A stretch of DNA of 64,000 nucleotides. Origin: Lysobacterales bacterium (GTDB lineage Bacteria; Pseudomonadota; Gammaproteobacteria; Xanthomonadales; Xanthomonadaceae). The notes beneath the pieces are model-generated. The model was not told where the DNA came from. It saw nothing but the letters and a program-made list of their open reading frames with translations, and made no database searches. Made by a program: the position numbers and the translations under genes. Shown here in pieces: positions 52,734 to 62,032 of the stretch (its first letter is position 1; each line of letters opens with the position of its first letter). The stretch is taken from NCBI GenBank assembly GCA_016718605.1, contig JADKCY010000003.1:558001-622000 (forward strand). Direction: 5' to 3'.

Positions 52734-52991
52734 TCAGGCAGCTACGGCGGCGCGCGACGCTTCCTTGTAGAGCGCCTCGACTTTCTCGGACATCTGTGCA
52801 CCTACGCCTACCCAGTGGGCAACGCGTGCGGTATCCAGTTGAACCTTGGCTTCCGAGCCTTGTGCAATCGGGTTGTAAAACCCGACGCGCTCAATAGCGC
52901 GACCATCGCGCTTGTTGCGCTGATCGGTCACAACGATGTGATAGAAGGGGCGCTTCTTGGCGCCACCGCGGGTCAGACGGATCTTGACCAT
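52734..52991 (-). CDS. rpsP: 30S ribosomal protein S16
   Basis: An 85-residue small-subunit protein, first gene of its operon. It starts with the canonical MVKIRLTRGGAKKRPFYHIV and continues with RDGRAIERVGFYNP and VAHWVGVGAQMSEKV. The ATG at 52991 is the family start; the open extension to 53114 is unconserved. The gap of 119 bp to ffh holds its promoter or a read-through leader. Confidence 0.97.
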   Translation of the reverse strand: MVKIRLTRGGAKKRPFYHIVVTDQRNKRDGRAIERVGFYNPIAQGSEAKVQLDTARVAHWVGVGAQMSEKVEALYKEASRAAVAA

Positions 52992-53110
52992 AGGAATGAG
53001 CTCTGTAGTTCGCAGGGGATGATTGAGCGCGTTCAGCGCCCAAGTGAACGCGGAATGATAACGCGAGTCGGCCAGATTGCAAAGCAAGACGATGACCCAG
53101 CGCTCACAAT

Positions 53111-54484
53111 TCAACCGAACGGCATGCCGCCAGGTCCACGCCCGCCCATTAATCCTCGCATGCCGCGCATCATGCCCTTGAGCCCACCGCCTGACAGCTT
53201 GGACATCATTTTTTCCATCTGCATGAACTGTTTTAGCAGCTTGTTGACATCCGCAGGGGTGGTTCCAGAGCCTTTTGCAACACGTGCACGGCGCGAACCA
53301 TTAAGCACCGCGGGAAAACGCCGTTCTTTTTTCGTCATGGAATTGATGATCGCGATCATGCGCAGCACTTCGCGATCGTTGACCTTGCTTTTCACGCTCT
53401 CGGGGATGGCGCCGACACCTGGCAACTTGTCGAGCAGATTGCTCAGGCCGCCCATGTTCTGCATCTGCTCCAATTGGTCGCGCATGTCGTTCAAATCGAA
53501 CTTCTTGCCTTTGGCAACCTTCTCCGCAAGTTTGGCCGCCTTTTCCTGATCGACGCTGCGCTCCACCTCTTCGACCAGCGACAGCACATCACCCATGTCG
53601 AGAATTCGACTGGCGATGCGATCCGGATGGAACACATCCAGACCCTCCGGCTTTTCGCTTATCCCAATAAATTTGATCGGGCGTCCGGTCACGTACCGGA
53701 CGGATAGCGCCGCGCCACCGCGCGCATCACCATCGGTCTTGGTTAGCACCACCCCCGTCAAAGGCAGAGCGTCGGCAAACGCCTTGGCGGTCGTTGCGGC
53801 ATCCTGGCCGGTCATCGAATCCACCACGAACAGGGTCTCGACGGGTGCGATGGCCGCATGCAACGCCTTGATCTCGGCCATCATCGCTTCGTCAACGGTC
53901 AATCGACCTGCGGTGTCGACCAACACGACATCCACAAACTGCTTGCGCGCCGAATCCAGGGCCGCGTATGCAATGTCGATAGGCTTCTGATCGGCCTGAC
54001 TGGGGTGAAATAACACGCCGACCTGTTCCGCCAAGGTTTGCAGTTGCGCAATGGCCGCCGGGCGATAAACGTCGCAGCTCACCACCATCACTTTCTTCTT
54101 GCGTCGTTCGCGCAATAGCTTCGCGAGCTTTGCCACAGTCGTGGTCTTACCCGCGCCCTGTAAGCCAGCCATCAAAATGACGGCAGGCGCCGGCACATTG
54201 AGATTGAGATCCTGTGCTGCCGAACCCATGACGGCGGTCAACTCATCGCGCACCACTTTGATGAGTGCCTGACCCGGCGTCAGGCTTTTGACCACCTCCT
54301 GCCCCACCGCGCGCACCTTGATACGCTGAATCAAGGCTTGAACAACCGGCAACGCAACATCCGCTTCTAGTAGCGCCACGCGAACCTCGCGGAGCGCGTC
54401 ACGGATGTTTTCTTCGGAGAGACGACCGCGCCCGCGTAGTCGTTGAACAGTCGCGGACAGTCGCTGACTTAAAGATTCGAACAT
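53111..54484 (-). CDS. ffh: Signal recognition particle protein Ffh
   Basis: GTPase that binds signal sequences of nascent membrane proteins and delivers ribosomes to FtsY. The 457-residue protein has the N domain (MFESLSQRLSATVQRLRGRG), the G domain with GLQGAGKTTTVAKLA, DTAGRLTVDE, TKTDGDARGG, and the Met-rich M domain with the SRRARVAKGSG RNA-binding motif and FMQMEKMMSKLSGGGLKGMM. It lies upstream of rpsP on the same strand, the common gammaproteobacterial order, and is divergent from the ccsA-like gene. Confidence 0.97.
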   Translation of the reverse strand: MFESLSQRLSATVQRLRGRGRLSEENIRDALREVRVALLEADVALPVVQALIQRIKVRAVGQEVVKSLTPGQALIKVVRDELTAVMGSAAQDLNLNVPAPAVILMAGLQGAGKTTTVAKLAKLLRERRKKKVMVVSCDVYRPAAIAQLQTLAEQVGVLFHPSQADQKPIDIAYAALDSARKQFVDVVLVDTAGRLTVDEAMMAEIKALHAAIAPVETLFVVDSMTGQDAATTAKAFADALPLTGVVLTKTDGDARGGAALSVRYVTGRPIKFIGISEKPEGLDVFHPDRIASRILDMGDVLSLVEEVERSVDQEKAAKLAEKVAKGKKFDLNDMRDQLEQMQNMGGLSNLLDKLPGVGAIPESVKSKVNDREVLRMIAIINSMTKKERRFPAVLNGSRRARVAKGSGTTPADVNKLLKQFMQMEKMMSKLSGGGLKGMMRGMRGLMGGRGPGGMPFG

Positions 54485-54621
54485 GGCTTTGGAAGACCTT
54501 TAAACCGGGCGCGGAGTATAGCGGATAGCACCTCTGACACGGTCAAATGACCGCGTTTTTCGACCTGGCTACGGACCGTCATGGACTGCCTGATGAGGGC
54601 GCGGTGTGCGACACTTTGTGA

Positions 54622-55416
54622 ATGACCAGTCTCGTATTGCAGTTGTGCGCCAGCATCCTGTACCTCGGCACCGCCTACCTTGCCATCGAGCAGCTTCGAA
54701 AGCAGCGTAGCAACGTGCTGACAGCACTGGCCGGATTTGTTGCAGTTGATATGCATGCGTTCGGCTATGCCTTGCAGTCTTGGGGCGCTGGCACGCCGCA
54801 ATTGCACTTTTTTGCTGCGCTTTCGTTGGTGGGCATGGCGATGGCGGCCGTGACCTTGCTGCAGTCCGTGCGGCAGCAGGCCACTGCACTGCATATCGTG
54901 GTCATGCCAATTGCCGCGGCGTGTGTCATCCCATTCGCTTTGCAACCGAATCCTGCGGCCCCGCTCGAACTAGACTGGCGCATCCAGTGGCACGCTTGGC
55001 TTGCGCTGTTCTCCTACGCCACGTTGAGCGTTGCCACGGTGACGGCACTCATGCTGGCGGCCCAGGAACGCCGTCTACGCCAGCGTCGCACGCTCGTCAC
55101 AAGCAGCGTCCTGCCGCCATTGATCCAAATCGAAACGCTGCTGTTTCGACTGTTGCTGGCCGCCTTTGTGCTGCTCAGTCTGACGTTAGTCAGCGGCGCC
55201 GCGTTCATTGATGATCTGTTTGCCCAGCATCTGGTTCACAAGACCGTACTTTCGATCCTCTCCTGGATCGTGCTTGGCGTACTCTTGGCTGGTCGCCAAC
55301 GATACGGCTGGCGCGGCCGCAAGGCCGTTCGTCTGACTTTGCTTGCCATGGGCCTGCTATTGCTGGCTTTCTTCGGTAGCAAGCTGGTTCTGGAACTGAT
55401 CCTGCAACGTACCTGA
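54622..55416 (+). CDS. CcsA/YpjD-like cytochrome c assembly family membrane protein
   Basis: A 264-residue membrane protein with eight hydrophobic helices. It belongs to the CcsA/HemX-like group typified by E. coli YpjD (CorE), which is likewise encoded divergently from ffh. Conserved histidines of the family are visible in DWRIQWHAWLALFSYA and QHLVHKTVLSILSWIV, and an arginine-rich tail loop (QRYGWRGRKAV). The true role may be heme handling or cation tolerance; not established. The PilZ gene follows after six bases, so the two probably share a transcript. Confidence 0.87.
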   Translation: MTSLVLQLCASILYLGTAYLAIEQLRKQRSNVLTALAGFVAVDMHAFGYALQSWGAGTPQLHFFAALSLVGMAMAAVTLLQSVRQQATALHIVVMPIAAACVIPFALQPNPAAPLELDWRIQWHAWLALFSYATLSVATVTALMLAAQERRLRQRRTLVTSSVLPPLIQIETLLFRLLLAAFVLLSLTLVSGAAFIDDLFAQHLVHKTVLSILSWIVLGVLLAGRQRYGWRGRKAVRLTLLAMGLLLLAFFGSKLVLELILQRT

Positions 55417-55422
55417 GTAGCC

Positions 55423-55794
55423 ATGCCCACCTTGGTCACCCCACCACGCCGTCAATTCCACCGCTTTCCCCTCGAAGGAAGCGTGCGCGTTTACTCTGGC
55501 GTTGCCATGTGGAACACCGAACTCCTTGATGTCTCGCTGCGTGGCGCATTGGTTGAACGCCCGAAAGGCTTCGACGTCGCGCTGGGCGCTTGCTATCGAC
55601 TCGATATGCGGCTGGAGGGCGGCCCCATTATCGGCATGTCGGTCACCTTGGCACACGTTCACCAGGACAGCCTAGGATTCCGCTGTCAACGCATTGATCT
55701 CGACAGCTTTCTGCGTTTGAAGCGCATGATCGAATTGAACCTTGGAAATACCGACATGTTGGAGCGCGAACTGGAAGCGCTCGGCACCGGGTGA
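55423..55794 (+). CDS. PilZ domain protein (c-di-GMP receptor)
   Basis: A 123-residue single-domain PilZ protein. The c-di-GMP-binding motif is present in both parts: the Arg-rich N-terminal PPRRQFHRFPL and DVSLRGAL (DxSxxG). The rest forms the beta-barrel and a helical C-terminal tail (LKRMIELNLG, MLERELEALG). It probably senses cyclic di-GMP in motility or surface behaviour. Convergent with radA with a four-base gap. Confidence 0.9.
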   Translation: MPTLVTPPRRQFHRFPLEGSVRVYSGVAMWNTELLDVSLRGALVERPKGFDVALGACYRLDMRLEGGPIIGMSVTLAHVHQDSLGFRCQRIDLDSFLRLKRMIELNLGNTDMLERELEALGTG

Positions 55795-55798
55795 CCGA

Positions 55799-57169
55799 TC
55801 ACTCTGCGGCTTCCAAAGCCTCCGTAAGACGATCAACCGCGATCACTTCCATGTCCTTGAAGCTGCCTTTGCGTGGCGCGTTGGCGCGCGGCACGATGGC
55901 GCGTTTGAACCCATGGCTGGCGGCCTCGCGAAGACGCTCTTCACCGTTCGGAACGGGTCGAATCTCACCCGAAAGCCCGACCTCGCCGAAGGCCACGGTT
56001 TTCTCCGCCAGAGGCCGACTGCGATAACTGGACAGCACCGCAAGCAGAACCGGTAAATCGGCAGCAGTCTCCTGCACACGGATTCCGCCAACCACATTGA
56101 CGAACACATCCTGATCGAACACTGCCAGCCCGCCATGGCGGTGCAACACGGCCAGCAACATCGCCAAGCGATTTTGTTCAAGCCCCAGCGAAACCCGCCG
56201 TGGATTGGCCAACGAGCTTTGGTCGACCAGCGCCTGTACTTCAACCAACAGCGGTCGGGTACCCTCGCGGGTCACCATCACGATACTGCCGGGTGTGTCC
56301 ATCGCCGAACCCGACAGAAAAATCGCCGAGGGATTGGGTACCTCGCGCAGACCACGATCCGACATCGCGAACACGCCCAGTTCATTCACCGCGCCAAAGC
56401 GATTCTTGAACGCACGCAGGACACGAAAACGGCTGCCACTTTCGCCCTCGAAATACAGCACCGCGTCGACCATGTGCTCCAATACGCGCGGCCCGGCGAT
56501 TCCGCCTTCTTTGGTGACATGACCGACCAGAAAGATGCTGATGCCCTGTTCCTTTGCGAGTCGCACCAGACGTGCCGCCGACTCACGTACTTGACTGACC
56601 GAGCCCGGCGCTGCGGGCAACTGCTCGGAATAGATCGTCTGGATAGAGTCAATCACCGCCAGGCGCGGCTTTGCTTGCATCAAGTGCGTGATGATGCGTT
56701 CGACGCAGGTTTCGGTCAGACAATGCAGACCCGCGAGCGAGAGCCCCAAGCGCCCAGCGCGACTGGCCACCTGCGCCAAACTTTCCTCGCCAGTGACATA
56801 CAGACCCGGCATCCGAGCGGCCATGGCGTCCAACGCCTGCAACAACAAGGTCGATTTTCCAATGCCCGGATCGCCGCCGATCAATACCACCGATCCATCC
56901 ACCAAGCCGCCGCCCAGCACTCGATCCAACTCGCTGATGCCGACTTCCGTGCGTGATTCCACGCCTTGTGGCACCTGATCAAGACGCGTCACGACCGCCG
57001 CGGCCGGCTGCCCGGCGTAACCCATCCGTCGATTCTCAGTTGAAGCACTGGGCGCGAGGACGATTTCGCTCAACGTGTTCCACGCCCCGCAATCGCTGCA
57101 TTGACCCTGCCACTTGTTGCTGCTGCCGCCGCATTCGCTGCATACGAATGCCGTTTTGGGCTTGGCCAT
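55799..57169 (-). CDS. radA: DNA repair protein RadA (Sms)
   Basis: RecA-like ATPase and branch-migration helicase in recombinational repair. The 456-residue protein has an N-terminal four-cysteine zinc finger (FVCSECGGSSNKWQGQC, then SDCGAW), Walker A GDPGIGKSTL, the RadA-specific KNRFG motif (FKNRFGAVNELGVF) and a C-terminal Lon-protease-like domain without catalytic residues. AGGAG about seven bases before the ATG at 57169 decides the start over an open extension to 57226. It lies downstream of tRNA-Thr, beyond a terminator. Confidence 0.96.
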   Translation of the reverse strand: MAKPKTAFVCSECGGSSNKWQGQCSDCGAWNTLSEIVLAPSASTENRRMGYAGQPAAAVVTRLDQVPQGVESRTEVGISELDRVLGGGLVDGSVVLIGGDPGIGKSTLLLQALDAMAARMPGLYVTGEESLAQVASRAGRLGLSLAGLHCLTETCVERIITHLMQAKPRLAVIDSIQTIYSEQLPAAPGSVSQVRESAARLVRLAKEQGISIFLVGHVTKEGGIAGPRVLEHMVDAVLYFEGESGSRFRVLRAFKNRFGAVNELGVFAMSDRGLREVPNPSAIFLSGSAMDTPGSIVMVTREGTRPLLVEVQALVDQSSLANPRRVSLGLEQNRLAMLLAVLHRHGGLAVFDQDVFVNVVGGIRVQETAADLPVLLAVLSSYRSRPLAEKTVAFGEVGLSGEIRPVPNGEERLREAASHGFKRAIVPRANAPRKGSFKDMEVIAVDRLTEALEAAE

Positions 57170-57226
57170 GCAGAACTCCTCGCAGTGGTTGATCGCAGTG
57201 CCGCGCGAGATTGCGCTTGCGGGCAC

Positions 57227-57258
57227 AAAAAAGCCCGCGACCGGTTCGGCAGCGGGCT
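57227..57258 (-). terminator. Terminator of tRNA-Thr
   Basis: On the minus strand, AGCCCGC pairs with GCGGGCT across a 13-base loop and is followed by TTTTT. It lies 27 bp past the tRNA 3' end and just before the radA start. Confidence 0.82.
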
Positions 57259-57284
57259 GATCTGTCTTGGCCTGTGGCCGAAGC

Positions 57285-57360
57285 TGGTGCCGGAAATAGG
57301 AATCGAACCTACGACCTACGCATTACGAATGCGCCGCTCTACCAACTGAGCTATTCCGGC
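57285..57360 (-). tRNA. tRNA-Thr (anticodon CGT)
   Basis: A complete 76-nt cloverleaf on the minus strand. Acceptor arms GCCGGAA and TTCCGGC pair, the D-arm reads AGCTCAGTTGGTAGAGC, the anticodon loop TTCGTAA sits on a GCGCA/TGCGT stem giving anticodon CGT (Thr), the T-arm carries GGTTCGATTCC, and the encoded 3' end is ACCA. Confidence 0.95.
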
Positions 57361-57429
57361 GAGGGGCCGCAAGTATAGGCAGACACTGGAGCATGATCAA
57401 CGAGCAGGGCATTTTGCATTTCTGCGACT

Positions 57430-58380
57430 TCAGCTGATCAGGTTGATGCGAAGTTCTTTGGGCAGGGCAAATATGACGTTTTCCGGCTCACCATCCAGCT
57501 CGCACACTGCCCCTCCTCGCAAGGCCTGGAGGCGCGCAATCACGCCCTGAACCAATAGCTCCGGCGCCGACGCGCCGGCGGTGACGCCGATACGTGCCGG
57601 TGCCTGCACCCATTCACCGCGAATGTGCTCTGCGCCGTCGATGAGGTAGGCGGTCACGCCCTGTTTCTCAGCCAGTTCGCGCAGACGGTTGGAGTTGGAG
57701 CTATTCACCGATCCGACGACCAGCACCACATCGCAACGCTCCGCCAGACGACGAACGGCGTCCTGACGGTTCTGCGTGGCGTAGCAGATGTCGTCTTTGC
57801 GCGGGCCCTGTATCTGCGGAAAGTGCTCCCGTAGAGAATCGATGATGTCGCGCGTGTCGTCCACCGACAGCGTGGTCTGTGTGGTGTAAGCAAGGTTCGC
57901 TGGTTGCTCGACCTTGAGATTGGCCACATCCTCCACTGATTCCACAAGGTAGATCTGCCCTCGCCCACCTTGCGCATCCCACTGCCCCATGGTGCCCTCG
58001 ACTTCGGGATGCCCGGCATGCCCGATCAAGACCACATCGCGACCAGTACGACAGTGTTGCGCGACTTCCATATGGACCTTGGTGACCAAGGGGCAGGTGG
58101 CGTCGAACACCTTCAATTGACGACGCGCCGCCTCCGCACGCACCGCTTGGGATACACCATGTGCACTGAAGATGACGGTCGCTGCGTCCGGGACTTCATC
58201 CAGCTCTTCGACGAATACGGCACCGCGCGCGCGCAGGTCTTCGACGACAAAGCGGTTGTGTACGACCTCGTGGCGCACATAGATGGGGGCGCCGAACAGT
58301 TCAATGGCGCGCTTAACGATCTCGATGGCGCGATCAACGCCCGCACAGAAGCCGCGCGGATTGGCTAGCAGAATGTCCAT
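57430..58380 (-). CDS. ispH: 4-hydroxy-3-methylbut-2-enyl diphosphate reductase IspH
   Basis: Last enzyme of the MEP isoprenoid pathway, an Fe-S reductase giving IPP and DMAPP. The 316-residue protein keeps the cluster cysteines C12 (RGFCAGV), C96 (DATCPL) and C199 (DICYATQNRQ), the substrate histidines H41, H74 and H124, E126, and T167. The ATG at 58380 (MDILLANPRG) is the family start; ATGs at 58389 and 58419 add unconserved residues. Divergent from the lipase-like gene. Confidence 0.96.
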   Translation of the reverse strand: MDILLANPRGFCAGVDRAIEIVKRAIELFGAPIYVRHEVVHNRFVVEDLRARGAVFVEELDEVPDAATVIFSAHGVSQAVRAEAARRQLKVFDATCPLVTKVHMEVAQHCRTGRDVVLIGHAGHPEVEGTMGQWDAQGGRGQIYLVESVEDVANLKVEQPANLAYTTQTTLSVDDTRDIIDSLREHFPQIQGPRKDDICYATQNRQDAVRRLAERCDVVLVVGSVNSSNSNRLRELAEKQGVTAYLIDGAEHIRGEWVQAPARIGVTAGASAPELLVQGVIARLQALRGGAVCELDGEPENVIFALPKELRINLIS

Positions 58381-58582
58381 GCCCGCCATTGTAAGAGAGC
58401 GCGAGTGAAAGCCCGACATTGTTGCAGCGCGTAATTTTGTTCACCTGACTTTCAGGTATAAGCCTCCATGCGGCAGCGTAGGGTGCTTCGGCCGTGACGT
58501 GGGGACGTCATATCGCGCCCAGCAAGCCGCTAACCGTAGGCCAGTCAACGCGCTGGCCCTGTCCAGATTGGGGAGATCACCC

Positions 58583-60526
58583 GTGAAGAAACAATTGCTT
58601 GCCGCTGCTGTTACCTCCGTTCTATTTTCCAGCGCGCTGTTGGCCGCGAATGGCCCGGTCCCGAAACAACTGGCCGGACCAGCCGATGACATTGCCAGCA
58701 TGCGTCTACCTGACCCTGCAGCGGCTGCCATCCACTCGAAGTCCGCGCTGATCGCCGTTGAGATGCTGGCCGACAAAGCCGGACGTCAACAGTGGCAGAT
58801 GAGCCTACCAACGGAAACAAGTGACCTGCGCTTTTTGGTGTTCTCTGGCGAAGCTTCCGGCTGGGACGTGGAAATTGGCAACCCCGATGGGAGCAGCAAC
58901 AACGCGAAGTCGTTGGCCCGCCAAGTGCGTAACACCGAATTCGGCCTGCTCGGCGAGTCGTTTCCTGCACAACAATTCGATCTGGTGGGCCTGAGTGGTG
59001 AGCGCACCCTGAAGCTGTCCGCACAACCCGGTCAGGAACGCGGTGGGTTTGTCCTAGTCGAGGGCGATGCAAGCACCGAACTGGCGTCGTATCCCGCCCA
59101 TCGCAACCAGAAAGTCGGCGCACGCATGGGCATCGTGGCGATGCTGACTGACGGTTCGGACGCTGCCCTGAGTGGAGAGGCCAAACTCGGCAATGCGGCC
59201 GGACGCATCCAACACGCCAGCCTGCGCGTCACCTCACCAAACGGCGCAGTGGAAACACATCCGATGTTTGACGATGGCTTGCATGCCGATTCGGACGCCA
59301 ATGACGGCATCTACGGCGGCGATTTCGCCACCCCGCAGGAAGGCGCTTGGCTGGCGCAAGTCGTCGTACGTGGCACCAATGCCGCTGGCCGCTCGCTGAT
59401 TCGCACTGCCGAGCACGTCATCCCGGTGGTGACACCCACAATCGAACTGGCCACCGACAAGGCCAGCATCGGCGTGCGCAGCACGGACAACGGCCGCTGG
59501 CTGCTGGATATTCCCGTCGTGGCCAAGCGCAAAGGCCAACACTACCGCGCCTATGCGGAAGTCTGGGGACAAGATGCGCAGGGCACGATGAAGGCCATCG
59601 CTTGGGTTGGCGGCATGGCCGAAGCACAGGACGGAAAACTCAGCCTGGCACTCGACAGCCGCTGGGTAGCGCTGTCAAAGGCACAAGGACGCTTCGAATT
59701 GCGCAATCTGCGCATCGAAGACCCGGATCACTTCGTCAGCCTTGCCCAAGCCAGCGCCCTGCCACTTAGCCTGCCGAAACTCGACAGCAAGGCCTACGCG
59801 CAGGACATCCAGATCGATGACAGCATGCGCATGGGCAATCGCCCCGCTCAAGCCAATGTATCCAAGGGCACCGGCTCACGGCTGCTGCTGGTGCACGGCT
59901 ATTGCTCGGGCGATGTCTGGCCAGCCAGCAACTTCACCAACGCGTCGAAATTCCTCGACCTCAATGCCAATCGCAGCCACGATGATTTCGCCCGCCGCAT
60001 CCAGACCTTTGGCAACACCTGGGCCTCCTACGGCATCGTTGCACACAGCCAGGGCGGCGCAGCCGCGCTGCATCTCTACAACTACTACTGGAGTGGACTC
60101 GACTACGCGACTGGCAGTCGACTGATCCAGTCGGTCGGTACGCCCTATCAAGGCACCAATCTGGCCGGCATTCTGGCCTCGCTGGGCTCCTGGTTTGGGG
60201 TGGGCTGCGGGACCAACAGCAACCTGAGCTACAGCGGCGCCTCCAGTTGGCTAGCGGGCATCCCCACCGCCTCGCGCGCCAAGGTGAACTACTACACCAC
60301 CTCGTTCACGGATCGCTCCTGGGTCTACGACTACTGCCACGCCGCCACTGATCTGGTGCTCAGCGACCCGGACGACGGCACCACAGAGAAGGCTTACGGC
60401 CAACTCTCCGGCGCGGTCAATCGCGGACATGCCACTGGCCAATGCCACACCACCGGCATGCGCGACCCCGCGCAATACCAGAACAGCAGTCGCAACTCGA
60501 CGATGAACACTAACGCGGCAAGGTAA
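58583..60526 (+). CDS. Secreted lipase/alpha-beta hydrolase-like protein
   Basis: A 647-residue exported protein. The GTG at 58583 follows GGGGAG at seven bases and starts a clear signal peptide (VKKQLLAAAVTSVLFSSALLA). Residues ~60-380 form beta-rich domains, one with the calcium-like DDGLHADSDANDGIYGG motif of choice-of-anchor/VWA7-type modules. The C-terminal ~220 residues are an alpha/beta hydrolase: LLLVHGYCSGDVW (oxyanion region), nucleophile elbow VAHSQGGAAAL (Ser), an Asp-bearing LVLSDPDDG and a late His in RGHATGQCHTTG. Lipase or esterase activity is likely, substrate unknown. Monocistronic, ended by the hairpin at 60538. Confidence 0.85.
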   Translation: MKKQLLAAAVTSVLFSSALLAANGPVPKQLAGPADDIASMRLPDPAAAAIHSKSALIAVEMLADKAGRQQWQMSLPTETSDLRFLVFSGEASGWDVEIGNPDGSSNNAKSLARQVRNTEFGLLGESFPAQQFDLVGLSGERTLKLSAQPGQERGGFVLVEGDASTELASYPAHRNQKVGARMGIVAMLTDGSDAALSGEAKLGNAAGRIQHASLRVTSPNGAVETHPMFDDGLHADSDANDGIYGGDFATPQEGAWLAQVVVRGTNAAGRSLIRTAEHVIPVVTPTIELATDKASIGVRSTDNGRWLLDIPVVAKRKGQHYRAYAEVWGQDAQGTMKAIAWVGGMAEAQDGKLSLALDSRWVALSKAQGRFELRNLRIEDPDHFVSLAQASALPLSLPKLDSKAYAQDIQIDDSMRMGNRPAQANVSKGTGSRLLLVHGYCSGDVWPASNFTNASKFLDLNANRSHDDFARRIQTFGNTWASYGIVAHSQGGAAALHLYNYYWSGLDYATGSRLIQSVGTPYQGTNLAGILASLGSWFGVGCGTNSNLSYSGASSWLAGIPTASRAKVNYYTTSFTDRSWVYDYCHAATDLVLSDPDDGTTEKAYGQLSGAVNRGHATGQCHTTGMRDPAQYQNSSRNSTMNTNAAR

Positions 60527-60537
60527 CCCCTGAGTAA

Positions 60538-60570
60538 CGAAGCGCCCCCGTCATTGGGGGCGCTTCGTTT
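60538..60570. terminator. Terminator between lipase-like gene and pgpA
   Basis: Perfect 12-bp stem CGAAGCGCCCCC / GGGGGCGCTTCG with a 6-base loop followed by TTT. It serves the convergent genes from both sides. Confidence 0.85.
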
Positions 60571-61052
60571 CAGAGTCCGCGCGAACTCAGTGCGACCAAT
60601 GCACTGACGGTCAACCACCCGTATACGCCCGCCAGTGCATCATCGAGCATGCTGCCAAAACCACCGTGCAGTTTCTGATCGGCCCAACTGACCGGCCAAG
60701 GTTTGAGGATGTCGAAGAATCGAAACACGGCGAAGCCGATGGCGATCCAGTGAAGACCATCGGGCAGCAGGAACAGGGTCAACCACAGCCCCACCCACTC
60801 ATCCGCTACCACAAGCCCTGGATCGTCGACACGAATCTGATCGATCACCCATTGCGCCGCCCACACGGAGAGCGCGAAGAAGCCTGCACAAACCGCCAGA
60901 TAGGCCCACGGCGGCAACTCACGCAGGAACCACCAAGGTAGCAAGGCCGCCAGACTGCCTACCGTGCCAGAGGCTTTGGGCGCAAAGCCCGAGCCAAAGC
61001 CGGTTGCAATCCAGCCCGCCGGATGCCGGAGCAGTGCGCGATTTGGGCTCAC
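60570..61052 (-). CDS. pgpA: Phosphatidylglycerophosphatase A
   Basis: Dephosphorylates phosphatidylglycerophosphate to phosphatidylglycerol in the inner membrane. The 160-residue protein shows the family pattern: GFGSGFAPKASGTVGSLAAL, DDPGLVVADEWVGLWLTL, FRFFDILKPWPVSWAD and the final GGFGSMLDDALAGVYGWL, with four membrane helices. The GTG at 61052 overlaps the thiL stop (GTGA) and has GGAG eight bases upstream, so I prefer it to the longer ATG frame from 61118, which lies inside thiL. Last gene of the rib-nusB-thiL-pgpA operon. Confidence 0.93.
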   Translation of the reverse strand: MSPNRALLRHPAGWIATGFGSGFAPKASGTVGSLAALLPWWFLRELPPWAYLAVCAGFFALSVWAAQWVIDQIRVDDPGLVVADEWVGLWLTLFLLPDGLHWIAIGFAVFRFFDILKPWPVSWADQKLHGGFGSMLDDALAGVYGWLTVSALVALSSRGL

Positions 61053-62014
61053 GACGAATCTCCAAAATGGTTCCAGCCGGCGGTATCGGGTAACGCTTTC
61101 TGCTTGCCGTCTTGCCACAGACGCAGGCCAGTGTCAGCGCTGACGCGCCCGATGACCGTCACTTGCCAGGCTTGGCGTTCGGCTTCGGCACACACCTCCT
61201 GCCATGCCTCGATGCTAAGCGTGAACAACAGCTCGTAGTCATCACCACCGCTGCATTGCAGTTGTGTTCTGTCGTGTGGATTCACCACTGCCTCGCGCAG
61301 CGCTTCCGAACTGGGCAAAGCATCGACTTCAATGTCTGCGCCGAGCCCACTGGCACTGAGCACATGCTGCAGATCGGCCAGCAAGCCATCGGAGATATCC
61401 ACTGCAGCCCGTGCCCGGCCGGCCAGAAACTGTCCTAGCGCGACGCGCGGCGTCGGGCAGTCGAGGCGCGAACGCAAATACGCGTGATCTCCACCGCTTG
61501 CCGAAAACTGATCAATGCGCAGACCCGCCGCCGCATCGCCCAGCGTGCCGGAAACCGCAATGACATCGCCAACGCGTGCGGCATCCCGCCGCAAAGCCTT
61601 TGCTGCCGCGACAAGCCCATGGATCGTCACCGTGATGGATAGCGGACCCCGCGTGGTATCACCGCCCACCAAGGCCACTGCTTCGGCCTGCGCCAGAGCG
61701 AAAAATCCGTCCAGGAAGCCATCCAGCCAAGCGTAATCCGGCTCCGGCAAGGTCAGCGCCAAGGTCGCCCACATGGGCTTGGCTCCCATCGCCGCCATAT
61801 CGCTCAGGTTGACGGCAAGCGCCTTCCAGCCTACGGAGTAAGCGGCCGTATCACGGGGGAAATGCACCCCCGCAATGAGCGTGTCCACGCTCACACACAA
61901 TGCACAGTTCGAAGGCACATGAAGCAAAGCAGCGTCATCGCCAATACCCAGCAACACATCCGGTCTTGGCAGACATCTCGCGCGGATTCGGGCGATCAGA
62001 TCGAATTCACCCAT
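61049..62014 (-). CDS. thiL: Thiamine-monophosphate kinase
   Basis: Phosphorylates thiamine phosphate to thiamine diphosphate. The 321-residue PurM-like enzyme has MGEFDLIARI, GIGDDAALL (Mg/ATP site), DTLIAGVHF, NLSDMAAMGAKP, VGGDTTRGPLS and AVDISDGLLADL. Length is normal. It starts 18 bp after nusB and overlaps pgpA by four bases. Confidence 0.96.
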   Translation of the reverse strand: MGEFDLIARIRARCLPRPDVLLGIGDDAALLHVPSNCALCVSVDTLIAGVHFPRDTAAYSVGWKALAVNLSDMAAMGAKPMWATLALTLPEPDYAWLDGFLDGFFALAQAEAVALVGGDTTRGPLSITVTIHGLVAAAKALRRDAARVGDVIAVSGTLGDAAAGLRIDQFSASGGDHAYLRSRLDCPTPRVALGQFLAGRARAAVDISDGLLADLQHVLSASGLGADIEVDALPSSEALREAVVNPHDRTQLQCSGGDDYELLFTLSIEAWQEVCAEAERQAWQVTVIGRVSADTGLRLWQDGKQKALPDTAGWNHFGDSS

Positions 62015-62032
62015 CGCGAGCGAACGTCTGTA

